From: Anthostomella pinea
Taxonomy: Eukaryota > Ascomycota > Sordariomycetes > Xylariales > Xylariaceae
NCBI GenBank assembly: GCA_963556695.1
Contig: CAUWAG010000006.1
Coordinates: 1,426,001-1,490,000, forward strand
Direction of reading: 5' to 3'
Length of the DNA stretch: 64,000 nucleotides
Of the stretch, positions 1-11,399 are shown in pieces. The notes below the pieces were generated by a model. It was given only the letters and a program-made list of their open reading frames with translations. It did no database searches and had not been told where the DNA came from. Within the stretch, counting starts at the first letter, position 1; every line of letters starts with the position of its first letter. Position numbers and translations under genes: made by a program.

Positions 1-1024
1 AGGCTGCTGCCGCTGCGAAAGGCTCCTCAGCGCCTTCTCCTCAAGAGCGCCCCGACGGCCCTTTCTTGGCCGAGCCCATGCGACGAACCGGTTCCGGCGG
101 TGGACAGGCTAGAGCACCTTCCTCCTTATCAATCCGCAAGGACCCCCCTTTGCCTCGGAACGATGCTAGCACACCAGGCACTCCGTTGAGGAACACACCG
201 CGCCCTGGGGCATCACGGACGTCATCAACGAATACTGAAGTCTTTACAGCCAGGAATCTTGGAGGCAGCAGTAGAGCTCCAGTCAGGACTAGTGCTGATG
301 CCCAGAGACGGCGGCTGTCGTCTCTCCCTATCGCTACCTCTGTCGATGACCAAGAGTCAGATCCCCCGTCCCCTGAGCCTGCCGAGTCGAGCTCTGCCAG
401 TTCATCGTCAGCGTCGAGCCCGGCCCAATCAAGAATCATCCGTCGACCGCCACGATTCCAGGGCAACGATGCAACCTCATCTTTTGCCGATGATGACGAT
501 GACGACGCACATCCTGCTTTTCTCCCATACAGGCTGCAGGCAGACGGGTCCACGAGTGGGCAACACGATCTCAGTGCGACACTTCGCGGCGACCCTCGAG
601 GTTTTGGAAAACGAGTACCAAAGGTACCTGGTAGGGAGCGAATCCACCAGTCGCAAACATCGGACTCTTCTACGAGCTCGGCTGCTCCTGTGTCCAAGGG
701 ACCCTCGGACAAGTCCAGGCCTAGTGGTCCATTGTCACCCCGCCGTACCATGGAGTTGGCCGGTCGCAGTCCAGCCGGAAAGGGGAAGGGTTATTCGCGA
801 GACAGCGACGGGACTCCAAGCATGGGGAGCAGTTTCAGTGATCTTGATGGTATGACCCTTGTTGCTCTTCAACTGTTTCTAAGTACTAACCCCGCCTAGA
901 TGCTTCAGTGACCCAATCTGCCCTGGAAGAAGCCCTGGCAAGCAAGATGCAAGACGGTGGCACGATAGGCAGTCTTAGAGGGACTATCAGCAACGCCTTC
1001 AGAAGCAGATATCAGCCCAAGTGA
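1..1024 (+). CDS. atg29: Autophagy protein Atg29, C-terminal part (5' end outside window)
   Basis: This is the 3' end of a gene that begins before the window; it is open from base 3 in this frame. It has two exons here, 1-849 and 900-1024, separated by a 50-nt intron (GTATGA donor, CTAAGTACTAAC branch region, CCTAG acceptor). The intron splits an Asp codon, giving DLD|DASVTQSALEEAL. The visible protein is a long low-complexity Ser/Pro/Arg-rich tail with an Asp run (FADDDDDD), ending in the motif SVTQSALEEALASKMQ and then FRSRYQPK before TGA. I recognise that C-terminal signature from filamentous-fungal Atg29, a scaffold of the Atg17-Atg31-Atg29 complex at the phagophore assembly site. The conserved Atg29 N-terminal domain is off the left edge, so the name rests on the C-terminus only. 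Confidence 0.7.
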
Positions 1025-3160
1025 AGCAACAACCATTGAGACCAGAAGGTCTGATGAACAATCATTTTTCCGTTGGGTTATCTATCCCACAAAGTTACGA
1101 ACAGGGTAGGATATCATGACACTGTTACATGTGGCGTATAGGTTCTGGTGTTATACGATTCTGCATATGGTTGCAGGTATATTAGGATTTCACATTGCTC
1201 ATATGAAGCTTATCAGATGAATTAGGAAGGGTACCAATTTATTCAGTTCGGTTCTCATGTATTTTCTTAGACGTATACAATGTGTCTTGACTTACTGGAG
1301 CTGCCCTCTGGTGTATTCGCTGGTGTTACCTAGGAGGAGACTCGACCACCCTCGAGGGACAGACAATCTTCGAGGCCAACTGTGATGACCGGTACTGCTG
1401 ATGCCAGACACAGATGCATGCTTCGTCGCAGCTGTTCCAGAATGGACTAACCACTAGGGATGCTTGATATTCGGTCTGTGTTCTTGAAGGTGTTTGAGTA
1501 AAGAAGTGATAGGGTCGAAGCCCATTCCGAAAGTCATGATCTTAAGTATCATACTATGATGGGGTACTTATCAGTCCCCTGGGCACCTCTCTAGTATACA
1601 TCACACCCGCACTGGAGAGAAAACTTTGGTGATTTTTGGCTGTTTAGAGCATCCTTTCCGGCTCCTTGCGATCCCTAGTCATCGAGCATCGTCTTGCGTA
1701 CCAAATGAGGCGTACCTACAGAGGACCCATCTCGCACGTACGTACGCTGGGAAGAGGTTTTGTCCCATGATACCTACTGGAGTTGGAATACCGCCAGAGC
1801 TACCCCCTCATACCCTCCGATATTCATACCGCGGCAAGAGGGCGAGGAAGGCGATCGAATCGATAGAAGCGGTTGTAACCGGTCGAACTGGCTGATGAAG
1901 GTTGGAGCGCACCGCGGGCGGGACATTCATACGCCAGTGACCGCGTGCGTCCCTCACCAAGTCAACAACCTGCTGGCAACATGTGGGATGATGGTGTCCG
2001 GCAGTAGTTACCGACGTGTCGTACTCCTACATCATGTCGGCCAGATCCCCGTGCGCTGACGATCCGCCGCCACGTCCTCCCTCCTCGCCGACCTCGCGCG
2101 AGGGAACCGAATCGAAACCATCACGTTGCCGTCCTCCGGGGGCTGGCTGAGTGATACTCGTCGCTGATGTATTCTTCAAAAGCACCATGCGCTTCGCTGA
2201 TGGACAGTTCGAGGTCAGCTCGCCGTAGGATGAAGTCCCAATGCGGAGCCTGACCGATAATTCAGGGAGACTTCAGACTGGCTCTCTGGGCGCCCATCGA
2301 TCTCACGCCCATGACGCATATTTTGGGCCTTCGTCTTTCCAAGCAAGCTTTCCACCAGACGTCTTGAGAGGTTGACGTTTCGAAGCTTCCCTTCAGGTTG
2401 ATCCAACAGCGTCGCTATTGAAGGACATCGTTGGGAATACACTCATGGAAGTTCCCCTTGCCCTGAAGCAGATCCGCCATCCGCACAGCAGCTCCCGTTC
2501 CTGCTCGGAATGGCCGTGTGGCTGTCTGTTTCCAAGGTCCTCTATCTCCTACTCGGCTCTGCGGTGCAACAGCTCCAAAAAAATAAGAAAACATTCGGCA
2601 TTGTGGACTGAAGACTTGTTCGCCATCACAAGACCGTGTCGGAAGCCTTCATAGTTCAGGATAGGATCTGGTGATGGAGGCCCTGGCCTCGCAGGTGATA
2701 GTGCGACCCAGTGGGAAAAGCCAGCTGCACTCCGAGCTCTGCTCCTTCAGAATAAGACTCGGCCTTGGGTGACATGATGAATCGCAATTCTGCTCGCCAA
2801 GGGTAGAACTCTTCAAGCGCTGGGTTGGTCTCAAGTCATGTGGAAGGTTGTTGAATTAGTTGTACGGGGGACTCTCTAGAAAATAGATCTCGAGTTGGAC
2901 AAGAATCTTTGCGCAGTTGAGAACTTGAAGATCTGCCGAGGACGGGCTCCCATAATGAGTTGTAACTCAGAATCTATTTATCAAGAGGTGGTTTTTTACA
3001 GTTATATATGAGGGCTTCCAGAAGGTAATAATATCCATAAAAGGTGCGCTGGATCTCGTTGCGAAGGTTCCATTGTCGGTGACAGTGACAGCAATAGAAA
3101 GACAAAATGCATGCAGCTGATCCGATGCTACGGACGGGGCGCAGGTGGCAGAGTAGCGTC
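1025..3160. other. Gene-poor interval after atg29
   Basis: I see no convincing gene. Reading frames are short and have no recognisable domain. The first few hundred bases are probably atg29 3'UTR. A piece near 2172-2202 (TTCAAAAGCACCATGCGCTT and onward) recurs near 4071-4101, so dispersed repeats are present. Confidence 0.5.
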
Positions 3161-3188
3161 TGTCTTATGATTTCTCCGAATTCTGGAT

Positions 3189-3633
3189 TCAGACCTTGCT
3201 CATGGCCAAGGTGTATATGGATGTATCGTCCGGCGAGGATCTCATCCCAGATGACTTCGTCCAGCTAATGGTGCCGAGATTGTCTCCTAAGCTCGTGATA
3301 GGGCCTTCTAGCATGAGCCCGATCTCTGTCAAGGAGGATCTAATCCAGGCCGCATCTCCAGCAGCCTCCTCGGGGCCTACGAACTCGGTTCGCAGCTCCC
3401 TTTGGCGATAATCGACTGGAGTTTGGCGTGCCAGAGCATCGGGGCGCCTGCCATCGAAACACGTATCCGGTGATGGATTTTGCGTCATCCTGATCAGAGG
3501 CAAGGCTGGCATCTACCGCTCCGAAGAGGCTCAGGTCGTTGTACTTGCGGTGATCGTGACCTTCGTTGAGAGGTCGGTATCGTATCGAAAGGTCGTGTGT
3601 GGTGCCCTTCAGCAGATCCTTGGGTTCTGTAGA
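3189..3633 (-). pseudogene. Ty1/copia retrotransposon RNase H relic
   Basis: Read on the minus strand in three frames joined by frameshifts, this matches the end of a copia-type polyprotein. First LKGTTHDLSIRY, then FGAVDASLASDQDDAKSITG and YVFRW, which is the conserved RNase H segment (D-A-D/S-x-A-x-D, KS-x-TGY-x-F). Next comes MLWHAKLQSIIAKGS one frame over, then EFVGPEEAAGDAAWIRSSL and ITSLGDNLG, equivalent to the family's E-A-E-Y...W-L...DN region. Known from the family: this segment degrades the RNA strand during reverse transcription. The frame changes show the copy is dead. No long terminal repeats were found next to it, so it is a fragment. It directly abuts a helicase-like relic at about 3.66 kb. 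Confidence 0.75.
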
Positions 3634-3663
3634 TAGGGGTTAGTTTCAGGGGCTCAGGGCAGG

Positions 3664-3957
3664 CTGGAAGGTCACAGTTACGCGTAGCTGCGTGTCGCCG
3701 TCGATGAAGACGGGCGTCGAGCCAGGGACGTTCTTCTTGATGTCGTCGCATTAGGCCTGGCCCAGCTGGGTAAGAGGCACAATCTGTACCGTGATTCTGC
3801 GATTAATTGCCGCGATGAGGTACAGGACGACGCTCTTGCCGTACTTGGTGGCAGCAATTAGGATGGTATCGGCTTTGTCGTACACCAGGCACTAGATGCA
3901 GTCAATCTGGCCTTTGCGACCTTCCCGATGCACCTGAGCGCTCCAACGCGGCATTCT
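3664..3957 (-). pseudogene. DEAD/RecQ-like helicase relic (Walker A region)
   Basis: On the minus strand the reading is WSAQVHREGRKGQIDCI, a TAG, CLVYDKADTILIAATKYGKS, VVLYLIAAINRRITVQIVPL, TQLGQA, a TAA, CDDIKKNVPGSTPVFIDGD. The ATKYGKS block resembles a Walker A motif (A-T-x-x-G-K-S), and the following VPLTQLGQ block resembles motif Ia of fungal RecQ/DEAD-type helicases. Both stops fall where glutamine would be natural (ICQ/Q-A-Q), so each fits a single C-to-T change. Only the N-terminal helicase portion remains before the sequence joins the copia relic. The exact helicase subfamily cannot be told from this piece. Confidence 0.5.
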
Positions 3958-4200
3958 CTTTGTGCCTAGTCAGTCGCGACGGTGTATGGGGCTCAGAGCT
4001 GGAGATCGAAAACTAATGTTGCGCTGCCGCATCGGCCCACTCCTGCTCGACGCTGATGGCTTCTTCGTACTCTTCAAAAGCACCATGCGCTTCGCTGATG
4101 GCCCGTGTCCGGTTCTACAGTCTTTCTGGGTGTCACAGTTCGACTGCTGGTGATTCTAGAAATGACTTTGTTGTACGTGAAGAAGGAAAGCTACAGAAAT

Positions 4201-4974
4201 CTAAATAGGGGACATGTTCTGGTATATATAGGGGTTGATGGTACTCTTCATCTGTGTGTTCGGGGTAGGGCTCGGGGAAGCGCCGTCCAAGGTGCGGCGG
4301 ATATTCCTGATTGTTTCTTCTGCGTCTTTTGCTTCGCCTCTATCCCGCGTTGTGACTGTAGCCGCATATCGATCCAAAGCGACGATGAAACCGGATTCCA
4401 TACTTAACGCATGCTCTGGTAGGTGCCGTGCACTGGGTTCATGGGTGCTCGTGTCGACGATGCATGTCATGCTGTTGGGCTCAGGAGCGGACAGAATGAG
4501 TGTGTCCAGCATGCCTCGAAGCTGTTCTTCGGTCACTCTGGAGGTGCTCCACCTCTTTGGCCAATGCCAAACTCGTCGCATTCCATCCCTCCCGGCTGGA
4601 TCGCGATTGTCTTTCAATCTCCGGTTCTTCTGTCGAAGGCGATCGAGCTCGTATTCGCTCTCGCGCTGTTCGCATTTCAGCTGTTGGGCCCTAATGTAGA
4701 AATCCAGGAACCAAAGTATGGGTTGCCAATTCGGTGATTTCATCTTATGTTCTGGGTCTCCGGCTTCTGGACAGGCAGCTCTGCCCGCCGGCTGGAACGG
4801 TGGACCCCTGGAAGCTGAAAACCGTGTCGACGATGGGATTCTCCCTCTGCACGCGCGGCGTCCACGGGCATATCGCAGAATGTTCTTCAGTGTCTCTGGC
4901 AATGAGCGACTCATCAGTTGGTTTGGACTGCGTTGCAGTCCGCGTCGTGATGTCGTTAGAAGGAAAAGTGACAT
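4201..4974 (-). CDS. Hypothetical 257-aa protein with a central coiled coil
   Basis: This is an uninterrupted ATG-to-stop frame of 257 codons, one of the longest in this part of the window. The N-terminus is basic (MSLFLLTTSRRGLQRSPNQL). Around residues 90-130 lies a strongly charged heptad-like segment, LKCEQRESEYELDRLRQKNR, typical of a coiled coil. The second half is acidic/polar (VTEEQLRGMLDTLILSAPE) and ends PYIYQNMSPI. I recognise no domain. Its coiled-coil wording is loosely like MLDLQARYEQRNARIAELES in the 57.6-kb family copy, which may be coincidence. The sequence just past its stop (4126-4191) resembles 63645-63715, so it sits inside repeat-rich DNA and could be a relic rather than a live gene. 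Confidence 0.35.
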   Translation of the reverse strand: MSLFLLTTSRRGLQRSPNQLMSRSLPETLKNILRYARGRRACRGRIPSSTRFSASRGPPFQPAGRAACPEAGDPEHKMKSPNWQPILWFLDFYIRAQQLKCEQRESEYELDRLRQKNRRLKDNRDPAGRDGMRRVWHWPKRWSTSRVTEEQLRGMLDTLILSAPEPNSMTCIVDTSTHEPSARHLPEHALSMESGFIVALDRYAATVTTRDRGEAKDAEETIRNIRRTLDGASPSPTPNTQMKSTINPYIYQNMSPI

Positions 4975-4984
4975 GGTGGAATAG

Positions 4985-6885
4985 CGTTGGTGATTTTTCG
5001 AGTTGTATATATATTGGTATTTGCGTTAGTATCGAGTTCGCTGCGATGGCACCCGACCGGCGTGGACGTAGTAACGCTACGATTCTATATTTTTCCGGAG
5101 ATGGCTCCCGTACAGACACATGAAGGTCTGGAAAGCGTTGACGGGCGCGTTACCCGTCGTGTCGCCCTCTCCTCCCTCCCCCTCCGCGTGTTCTTCTTGC
5201 GTGGCAAGCTGCCTCGACACTGGCGCGTCCAACCCTCTTCGTGACTTCGTCAACCGGCGGACCAATCCTGCGCATGGCTGGCGCCTGATCCCCTGAGAAG
5301 GTCTTTCCCATGTAGCTGCCACTTGTATCCTTTTCGTCGAAGGATCGCAGCTGAAGGCGAAGGGGTCTCGTCGTCCAACTCTCTTTGTTGATTCTTCGCA
5401 CCAAGGAACGAGTCAACCTCCGCAAAGACAGTACTGATGTCTGTGGGTTGGCGCGCAATGCGTCGGTTCGCCCCAGCTAGATATCGACTGCGGGTTTCCG
5501 TTCCTCCGGGCTGTCAGCCCACGAATGCTTCATAGGCAGTAGACGAGATGGACCCAGAGCTCTAGGAATCCACTCCACTCCACGGTAGTTGACCAATACC
5601 AACTACAACGCGCCAGGACGCAGCTCTTCCAGCCAGAAGCCCAACCAGAAACAGACGAGGGATCAGGTTGATGAGAATCCCAGGAGCAGCTTCACCCGAA
5701 CGCTGGTGCTGCTGATGTTGCGATCTCTCCATTGGCGCTTTCTTCTCGGTATGCTGGGTCATCCGGAGGGCCAGGTAAGCATCCAGCCGGCCCATAGCTG
5801 GAACGTCGAAATGAGTGTCGAATATCGGCTAGTCGCATTCGTAATACACTCCTTCGAGAGTCTCGAAACATGCTCGGTCGGCTTCTATATGGGAGCCACA
5901 GTACCGGCCAAGTAGCATCGGTCCATTGGGAGTCGTCGTCCCTCCGGGCTATCGACTAGGACTGGCGTGCCGCAGAGGGCAATATCGCCATCCTGTGACT
6001 GTCACCCCGACCACCGCTTTCGGTGCTGTCAACCGAGGGCTTGGTCTTCCGCAAAGCTGGGTGAGTACCGTATATATTTGCAAAATTCGCATAAGCAGCC
6101 CATCGAACTGGTCCATTACAGTGGAGGAACTGCGTCTCGACGCGGGCGATACGCAGCCCTCCTTCCACCACCGCCATCGAAGGCATGACGTCGACGCCGA
6201 GGCCCGCCTGCTGGTCGTGCAACCAGATCATGCTGTAGGTGACTCCCTGTTGGAGCTGCTCGCCTGTTTCGTCTGGGGGGCGGGGCGTCAGCCATGGCAG
6301 TGTGGTACAAGAGAAGGTCGTTACTTACTACGGAAGGAGAACGCCCAGTCCTCGAGTGCAAGTGTTGGCAGGAGGCCAGTTCTTTGTCGTGGTCCATTGC
6401 TGAGCTTTCGTTGAGCTCTGCGTCCGTGCCTGTTCCACATCGCTACGTCGGCGAATGGTTCCTTTTTTCTCTCTCAATGCGCGTCGATCGTAGTTCGCTT
6501 TAATGTAATCCTCGGCCAGGTCCTGCATCTTCACTATCACGCGATGACAGGTTAAACTCTCGTAATACTGGTATAGATCCCGGTGACCATTGTCCCGAGG
6601 GCATCAAGCCCCGCGGTGAAATGGGTTCGATGGGGTCAATGACGGCCTCCAACGCATGGATAGAAGGGGTGGAGGGTCGTCTGAGGTGGATTATAAAGGG
6701 CTGGTCGACATTGAACTGTTCATAGATCTTGAGGATGATCTAGGTGGGAAGGCCGAATAAGCTTGGGTGAGATAGTGCAGACATCGTGCTTGAGAAGGGG
6801 ACGAGCAAGGCAGAGGCGCCCTAGTACGTTTGCTGTGCCCCTTCGAAGACGTCGGTTTCCACGCCGCGGTCAGTCCCTATCATAT
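4985..6885. other. No clear gene; scattered coding-like scraps
   Basis: Frames are short on both strands. Two minus-strand scraps look protein-like, MIWLHDQQAGLGVDVMPSMA (about 6170-6231) and LAEDYIKANYDRRALREKKG (about 6450-6520), but neither extends into a recognisable domain. Confidence 0.4.
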
Positions 6886-6893
6886 ATGACTGG

Positions 6894-7630
6894 TTAGTTA
6901 TGCAGGACCGAGGGAAAAGGAGCATGGCGATGGGAGGGGAAAAGAGCATGACAAAACCTCACGTCGGGTCTGGTTTGGATATCGACGACCTCATTGTCTG
7001 CCGATCTGCCGGCCCATACTTGAACGGGCCCATCAGGTATACTTCTCCTACATGGCATCCCGAACGTGCGGAGATGCTCTGGTGGTCTTTCTGTCTGCCA
7101 GGCGTTCCACTGGCTTCGTTTCAGGTTGCCCCATATCACATGGGTGTCGATGCTCGCGCTCCTTGCCGGTTTCAACATCAGCAGGTCTTCCTTAAGCTGC
7201 TGGACAGCAGGCTTTGGGAGGATCGTCGAAGCCATCTTGATCGAGCAGGGTCCGAGAGATCGTCCAGTTGTTCGCCCAGTTCTTCTATGGCTCGGGAACG
7301 TTGCAACATTCGCCTTACGACAATCTCCAAAGGGGCTCCAGTACAAGAGAGTACTTAGGACAGGGCTGGCCGACTCGATGCCGTCCCTGATATGCTCCAC
7401 ACCGAGTCTGCTTTCAGTCTGACCTCGTGTTCAAATAGATCAGTTGGGTTCATGTCCTGATGTTCGTGGCCGGCCAGGTCGAACAGGCTCATGGCGCCCC
7501 GCGCAAAGGCCAAGGTGTACACAGCATGCCTACGCGAAGAAGTGTCGTTCGAGCCCGTCTTCGCCGTGTGGCACTTGTTGTCTACCTTTCGTAGATCAAC
7601 AAGTGGTCCGACTCCCCCTGTAATGGGCAA
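6894..7630 (-). pseudogene. Decayed unidentified coding region
   Basis: Minus-strand reading shifts between frames but stays protein-like: FARGAMSLFDLAGHEHQDMN and LFEHEVRLKADSVWSISG near 7400-7560, then LEIVVRRMLQRSRAIEELGE and QLDDLSDPARSRW near 7250-7340, then LPKPAVQQLKEDLLMLKPAR and HVIWGNLKRSQWNAWQTERP near 7050-7220. The changes of frame argue for a pseudogene or for unresolved introns. I do not recognise the family. It lies in the same strand series as the coding remnants at 8.0-10.0 kb and may have belonged to the same gene or element. Confidence 0.4.
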
Positions 7631-8004
7631 TGATCATGCGGAAGTTGGCGACGATCTTGTCCTATCTCATTGGCTTCCTGTCTGGAACCATGTGCCAGCA
7701 GGCAAGGTTGGGAGTCCAGTCGCCAAAAAGTCTTCCAAAGCATATTTCATGGGCTTTAGAGCAGTGGCTCTGTCGGAAGACTCAAAATTCTCGAGATCGA
7801 GCTGAGCTGGACGCAGTGCCCTTCGACGGCGACTTCTTCATGGGTGCATTTCCCTTCCGCCCCCTGCTGGAGAGCGGCAAACAGCTTTCTGCTGGCGTAG
7901 AAGGTAGGCACGTAAAGTCATATTCTTTCTGAAATGTATCTTGCATTTTTCGCATGGATAAGTTCTCAACCCGTCAATAGCCTTCGGATCGCAAGAGGCA
8001 TAAG

Positions 8005-8330
8005 TTAGTGGCTCGTGATGGCGTCTGCTGGGATTCCTTCGTCGCCACATTCGTCGCAAATGTACCACCCGTACCGGTCTCGTATAAACCTGAAGTCTGG
8101 GTCATGCGGTAGCGAGTCCGTATTCTTGGGACAGTCTTGATGGTGGGCGATGCGTTCTGGGTCTCCCATACCTTCGAGCAAGACACCACAGTTGAACCCG
8201 CACTCATCGATCATGGATTCATTAGGATCGGACCGATCGCACGGCGTCAAGGATTCCACAAGATGGCCGTAGACCCTGAAAGCCAAGCGGAAAACAAGGA
8301 TATCCTCCCAGGTCGCGGCTCCAACGCGTG
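8005..8330 (-). pseudogene. Fragment with Cys/His zinc-binding-like pattern
   Basis: The minus frame reads VGAATWEDILVFRLAFRVYG, then MIDECGFNCGVLLEGMGDPE, RIAHHQDCPKNTDSLPH, FRFIRDRYGWYICDECGDEG and a stop. The spacing C-x3-C...H-H-x2-C and the later C-x2-C suggest a metal-binding module, but this is pattern reading only. The first block is homologous to VGTATWNDFLVFGLALEGL at 33285-33335, also on the minus strand, so the fragment belongs to a dispersed family. It could derive from a mobile element. Confidence 0.4.
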
Positions 8331-8882
8331 TGACGGCTTCCAGGTCGAAAAATATTCCCCAGCGTCATGGGTATTTGTTGTATGGCCGTATGTCTTTCGC
8401 AACCAGCCGAGTGGACGGCCACGCTCTAGTAACTGGTCAATAAAGTGTCAGAGGTATTGAAGGGGAAGATAACTTCCATCTCAGCTGGGAAAAGCCCAGG
8501 AGGGTGGATCCCGGGACTGTATGGCCGACAAGGGGCCGGGGCGCGAGGTGAAAAAGGGGTCAGGGAGGGCGGACAATGCTGTAAAATCCGAAGTGAACTC
8601 GCCGCCATCTTCACCTGGGATCCTGAGCTGTAGGCAGAAAATGTAGAAGGTCCTGTATATGAATTGCAGTGTGCGGACAAGTTCCCGACCTTCGCTCTAT
8701 TTCGAAAGGTATACGTGCTTCATTGTGTCTGGGGTAGTGGTGTCAGAAAAGATGCTTCAAAAAGGACGGAAATCACAGAATGGGGAAGACTGGAGAGTTC
8801 TCTTACATGAAGCCGATGTTGCTTGCGACCCGGTCGATCCGAGCCGGTATTCTTTGGCGATGTTAGCTTCTGAATAGCAAGT

Positions 8883-9412
8883 CGCGAGACGAGCAAGACT
8901 CACTCTCACCATCAGGGGCGGTTGATCCGTCACCCCCTGGTCAGTATCCCCGCCGCTTCCCTCATCTGAGCCATTGTGCCGGATCCGAACGTGAGCAGAT
9001 TGTGACGTGGACGTGTCGGACTCGTGTAACCTCAGACCAGCGCCTCCTGTGTTGATGCCAAGTATTGCATCAAAATCAACTAATTCAGCCCACGTCCGGA
9101 AGATGACACAAATATGATCATGTGGGAAATTGGATTGATTGTCATATTCAGGATCAGCCGCATATAAGATTTCTCTAATTTAACGTCCGCGGTCGCCGTC
9201 CTGATTGAGAACAATGCGCAACTCTTCTATCGTGTGGGTAGTCGCCGTGCTGTCGCTGCCAGATCGGAGGAGATCATGAAGAATACCTCGTCAACATCTT
9301 GCATCACACTGACCAAGTATGTGATTGTATGCATGAAGTTCAGCTTGATCGCGTCGGATGGCCTCGCTTCCTCGGAGATAGGGGCCATGAAGTGCGCGAC
9401 CGACTTCGGCAC
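8883..9412 (-). pseudogene. Decayed unidentified coding region
   Basis: From 9412 downward the minus strand reads VAHFMAPISEEARPSDAIKL, NFMHTITYLVSVMQDVDEVF and FMISSDLAATARRL. Nearby, in another frame, it reads TIEELRIVLNQDGDRGR, a TAA, IREILYAADPEYDNQSNFPH, DHICVIFRTWAELVDFDAIL, GINTGGAGLRLHESDTSTSQ. The second stretch is open for more than 100 codons apart from that single TAA, which sits where CAA (Gln) would fit. No known domain is apparent. Confidence 0.4.
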
Positions 9413-9649
9413 CCCTCACGCAGAGCTAGATGCCCAACTATCGCACAGCCATCCTCAGGCGGGATTGCGTCGAAGTTGTAGGCGTCGTTCATCGATGCCA
9501 GTTGGTGAAGATCCCTGCGTCCCTCAAAACGCACCGCCATCCTCGCTGAGCCGGCAATGGGCATCGTTCCACGAGGCCTGCGAGAGGATAATGGGTCTAA
9601 AAAGAAACATTAACAGGTATTTCGTGCCATCGTGGCTCAGATGAGATGA

Positions 9650-10048
9650 TCAAAAAATGGAAATGGTACGTACGTCCATGTACCATGTAAAAAGTACATG
9701 CCCCTTTTCAGATTCCGGTTCTCCATCAGTGTGAGTGTATCCCAAGGCGTTGATAACCGTTCGCTTCAATCTCCTCGGGACGCAATCCGCAGCAGTGACT
9801 TCGAACAGCGCCTGGTTGGCTGGATCACGCCAGTCTTTACCAAAACAATGGAAGACCAGGCTGCCTTGTAGCAAGGGGACCCCCATCTGGATGACTTCGG
9901 CATGGAGAGTATGGAGAAACGCAAGAAGTTGCAATTGGCGACGAAGCAAAGTAGCCAGCTTGGTCACGTTCCAAGCCGCATCGGCACAACGGGTGAACGG
10001 GGGCAGCAGACCCGACAGAGGCGGCCTATCAGCGGCAAAAGTCAGCAA
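9650..10048 (-). pseudogene. Unidentified coding fragment, no ATG start
   Basis: An open minus frame of 132 codons begins only at a TTG. It contains VTKLATLLRRQLQLLAFLHT, LHAEVIQMGVPLLQGSLVFH, CFGKDWRDPANQALFEVTAA and VINALGYTHTDGEPESEKGH. The composition is like a genuine soluble protein. It is probably an exon or remnant of the same decayed gene as the 8.9-9.4-kb block. The family is unknown. Confidence 0.35.
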
Positions 10049-10679
10049 GCGGAAAAGAGGAGTGGACTTCTGAGGGGAGGATTGAAGACATACCTAGCTG
10101 GCTGGCCTGTCATGTCGATAGCCATGGTAACCCTGTAACTGAAAAGGTCAATACGTGATGTCGAAGACGGCTTAGAGTGGATGACCTACCAAGACACTGG
10201 TCTCACACGGTCCAGGGACCGACAAGCGTGTACGCCAAGGACCTGGGCGCTAGCAAGCCAAGCAAAGTCAGTAAGGAGATGACGGAATATTGGCCCGAGA
10301 ACTGGGTATGGTATGGGACTCACGAGAGTGCTTCGGTACAGACACTTCCCCGAGCTCAGGTACTGTATTGTACCTGCGGTAGGTGAGTCCCCATTGGGAG
10401 ATATATGATGGGTGCTGATGGATTCCACCTCGGAAGTTTCAGTCATGTCATGACTGAACTGAAGAGGAGAAGACAACTAGATGAAGAAAAGCTGTGTAGA
10501 TGATGGTGGTTCAGTATTTATAGAAGACTCCAAACCATATTCTTCCCCTGTTGCGCCAGGCAATGGGACTGGACTGAGAATGATGGATGCAGGTGAGGAG
10601 ATTGAGGACCAGATGTTGCGACGAGGCTGGGATCATATACTCAGTGGAAGCCCAAGGCCAGCAGGCGGTCTCTTTCTCC

Positions 10680-11090
10680 GTCACCCCGCTCCAACGCCTC
10701 AATGGTCAAAGACAGGCTCCATCTGGCTGTTTGCTCACCAGCCGGGCAACAGAGGCCAGTTGCCAGGTCTCTGACGTAGGTTGGCTGGTTGGTTGGTTGG
10801 TGCCCGCTCCAAACCTCAAACGGTCAAAGACAGAATCTGGCCGTTTGCTTGCCAGCTGGTTGACTCAGGCCAGTTGCCGGATGTCTGACACACACGCAGG
10901 CACTGACCCAGAAACCAACTGACGGTCCGCTGGAGATAGCGCTGTGAGCTACTCAACTGTCAAAGACAGGATCTGGCCGTTTGCTCACCAGCTGGATGAC
11001 GGAGGCCAGTTGCCGGATCTCTGACGCACTGCATACATGACCCAGAAACCAACTGACGGTGTGCTGGAGATAGTGCAGTGACTCAGTGAG
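10680..11090. repeat. Tandem repeat, three divergent ~118-136-bp units
   Basis: The phrase GTCAAAGACAGGATCTGGCC and the downstream GAGGCCAGTTGCCGGATCTC recur with starts at 10705, 10823 and 10959. The second and third units also share ACCCAGAAACCAACTGACGG. Between units 1 and 2 there is a short TTGG run. No coding role is seen. Confidence 0.85.
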
Positions 11091-11332
11091 CCTTCCCAAC
11101 AGTCGACGCAGCTCAGTTTGCTCAGTTTGCGCCATCGCCAACTCCATTGGGCTTGAGCCTCACAATGCCGTGTTGGGTTTTGATGCATTGCCGTGTTGGG
11201 CTTTGACGGCTGAACGCACCTGCAGCCATGCATGACACCGCCTGCTGCCAGCATACCAGCCGGACGTGGTGACCCGACGTGGTGCCCCAAGCTGGCCCGC
11301 CCTCCGCTAAGCGAGAAGCAAGTTTCCACTTA

Positions 11333-11398
11333 CGTTGACGTGCAGGAGACATATCGTTGACGTGTAAGAGACATATCGTTGACGTGTAAGAGACACAC
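11333..11398. repeat. Three 22-bp tandem repeats
   Basis: CGTTGACGTGTAAGAGACATAT is present three times head to tail (starts 11333, 11355, 11377). The first copy has GCAGG for GTAAG and the last ends ACACAC. Confidence 0.9.
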
Positions 11399-11399
11399 C

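Noticed and set aside
41..751. 236-codon minus-strand frame overlapping atg29
   Set aside because: It is the antisense shadow of the low-complexity atg29 tail; the plus frame has the conserved C-terminus and a proper intron.
5150..5320. Possible Zn2Cys6 cluster (EAACHARRTRG)
   Set aside because: Only one cysteine of the six is present, and the frame is very GC-driven; not enough to call a transcription factor.
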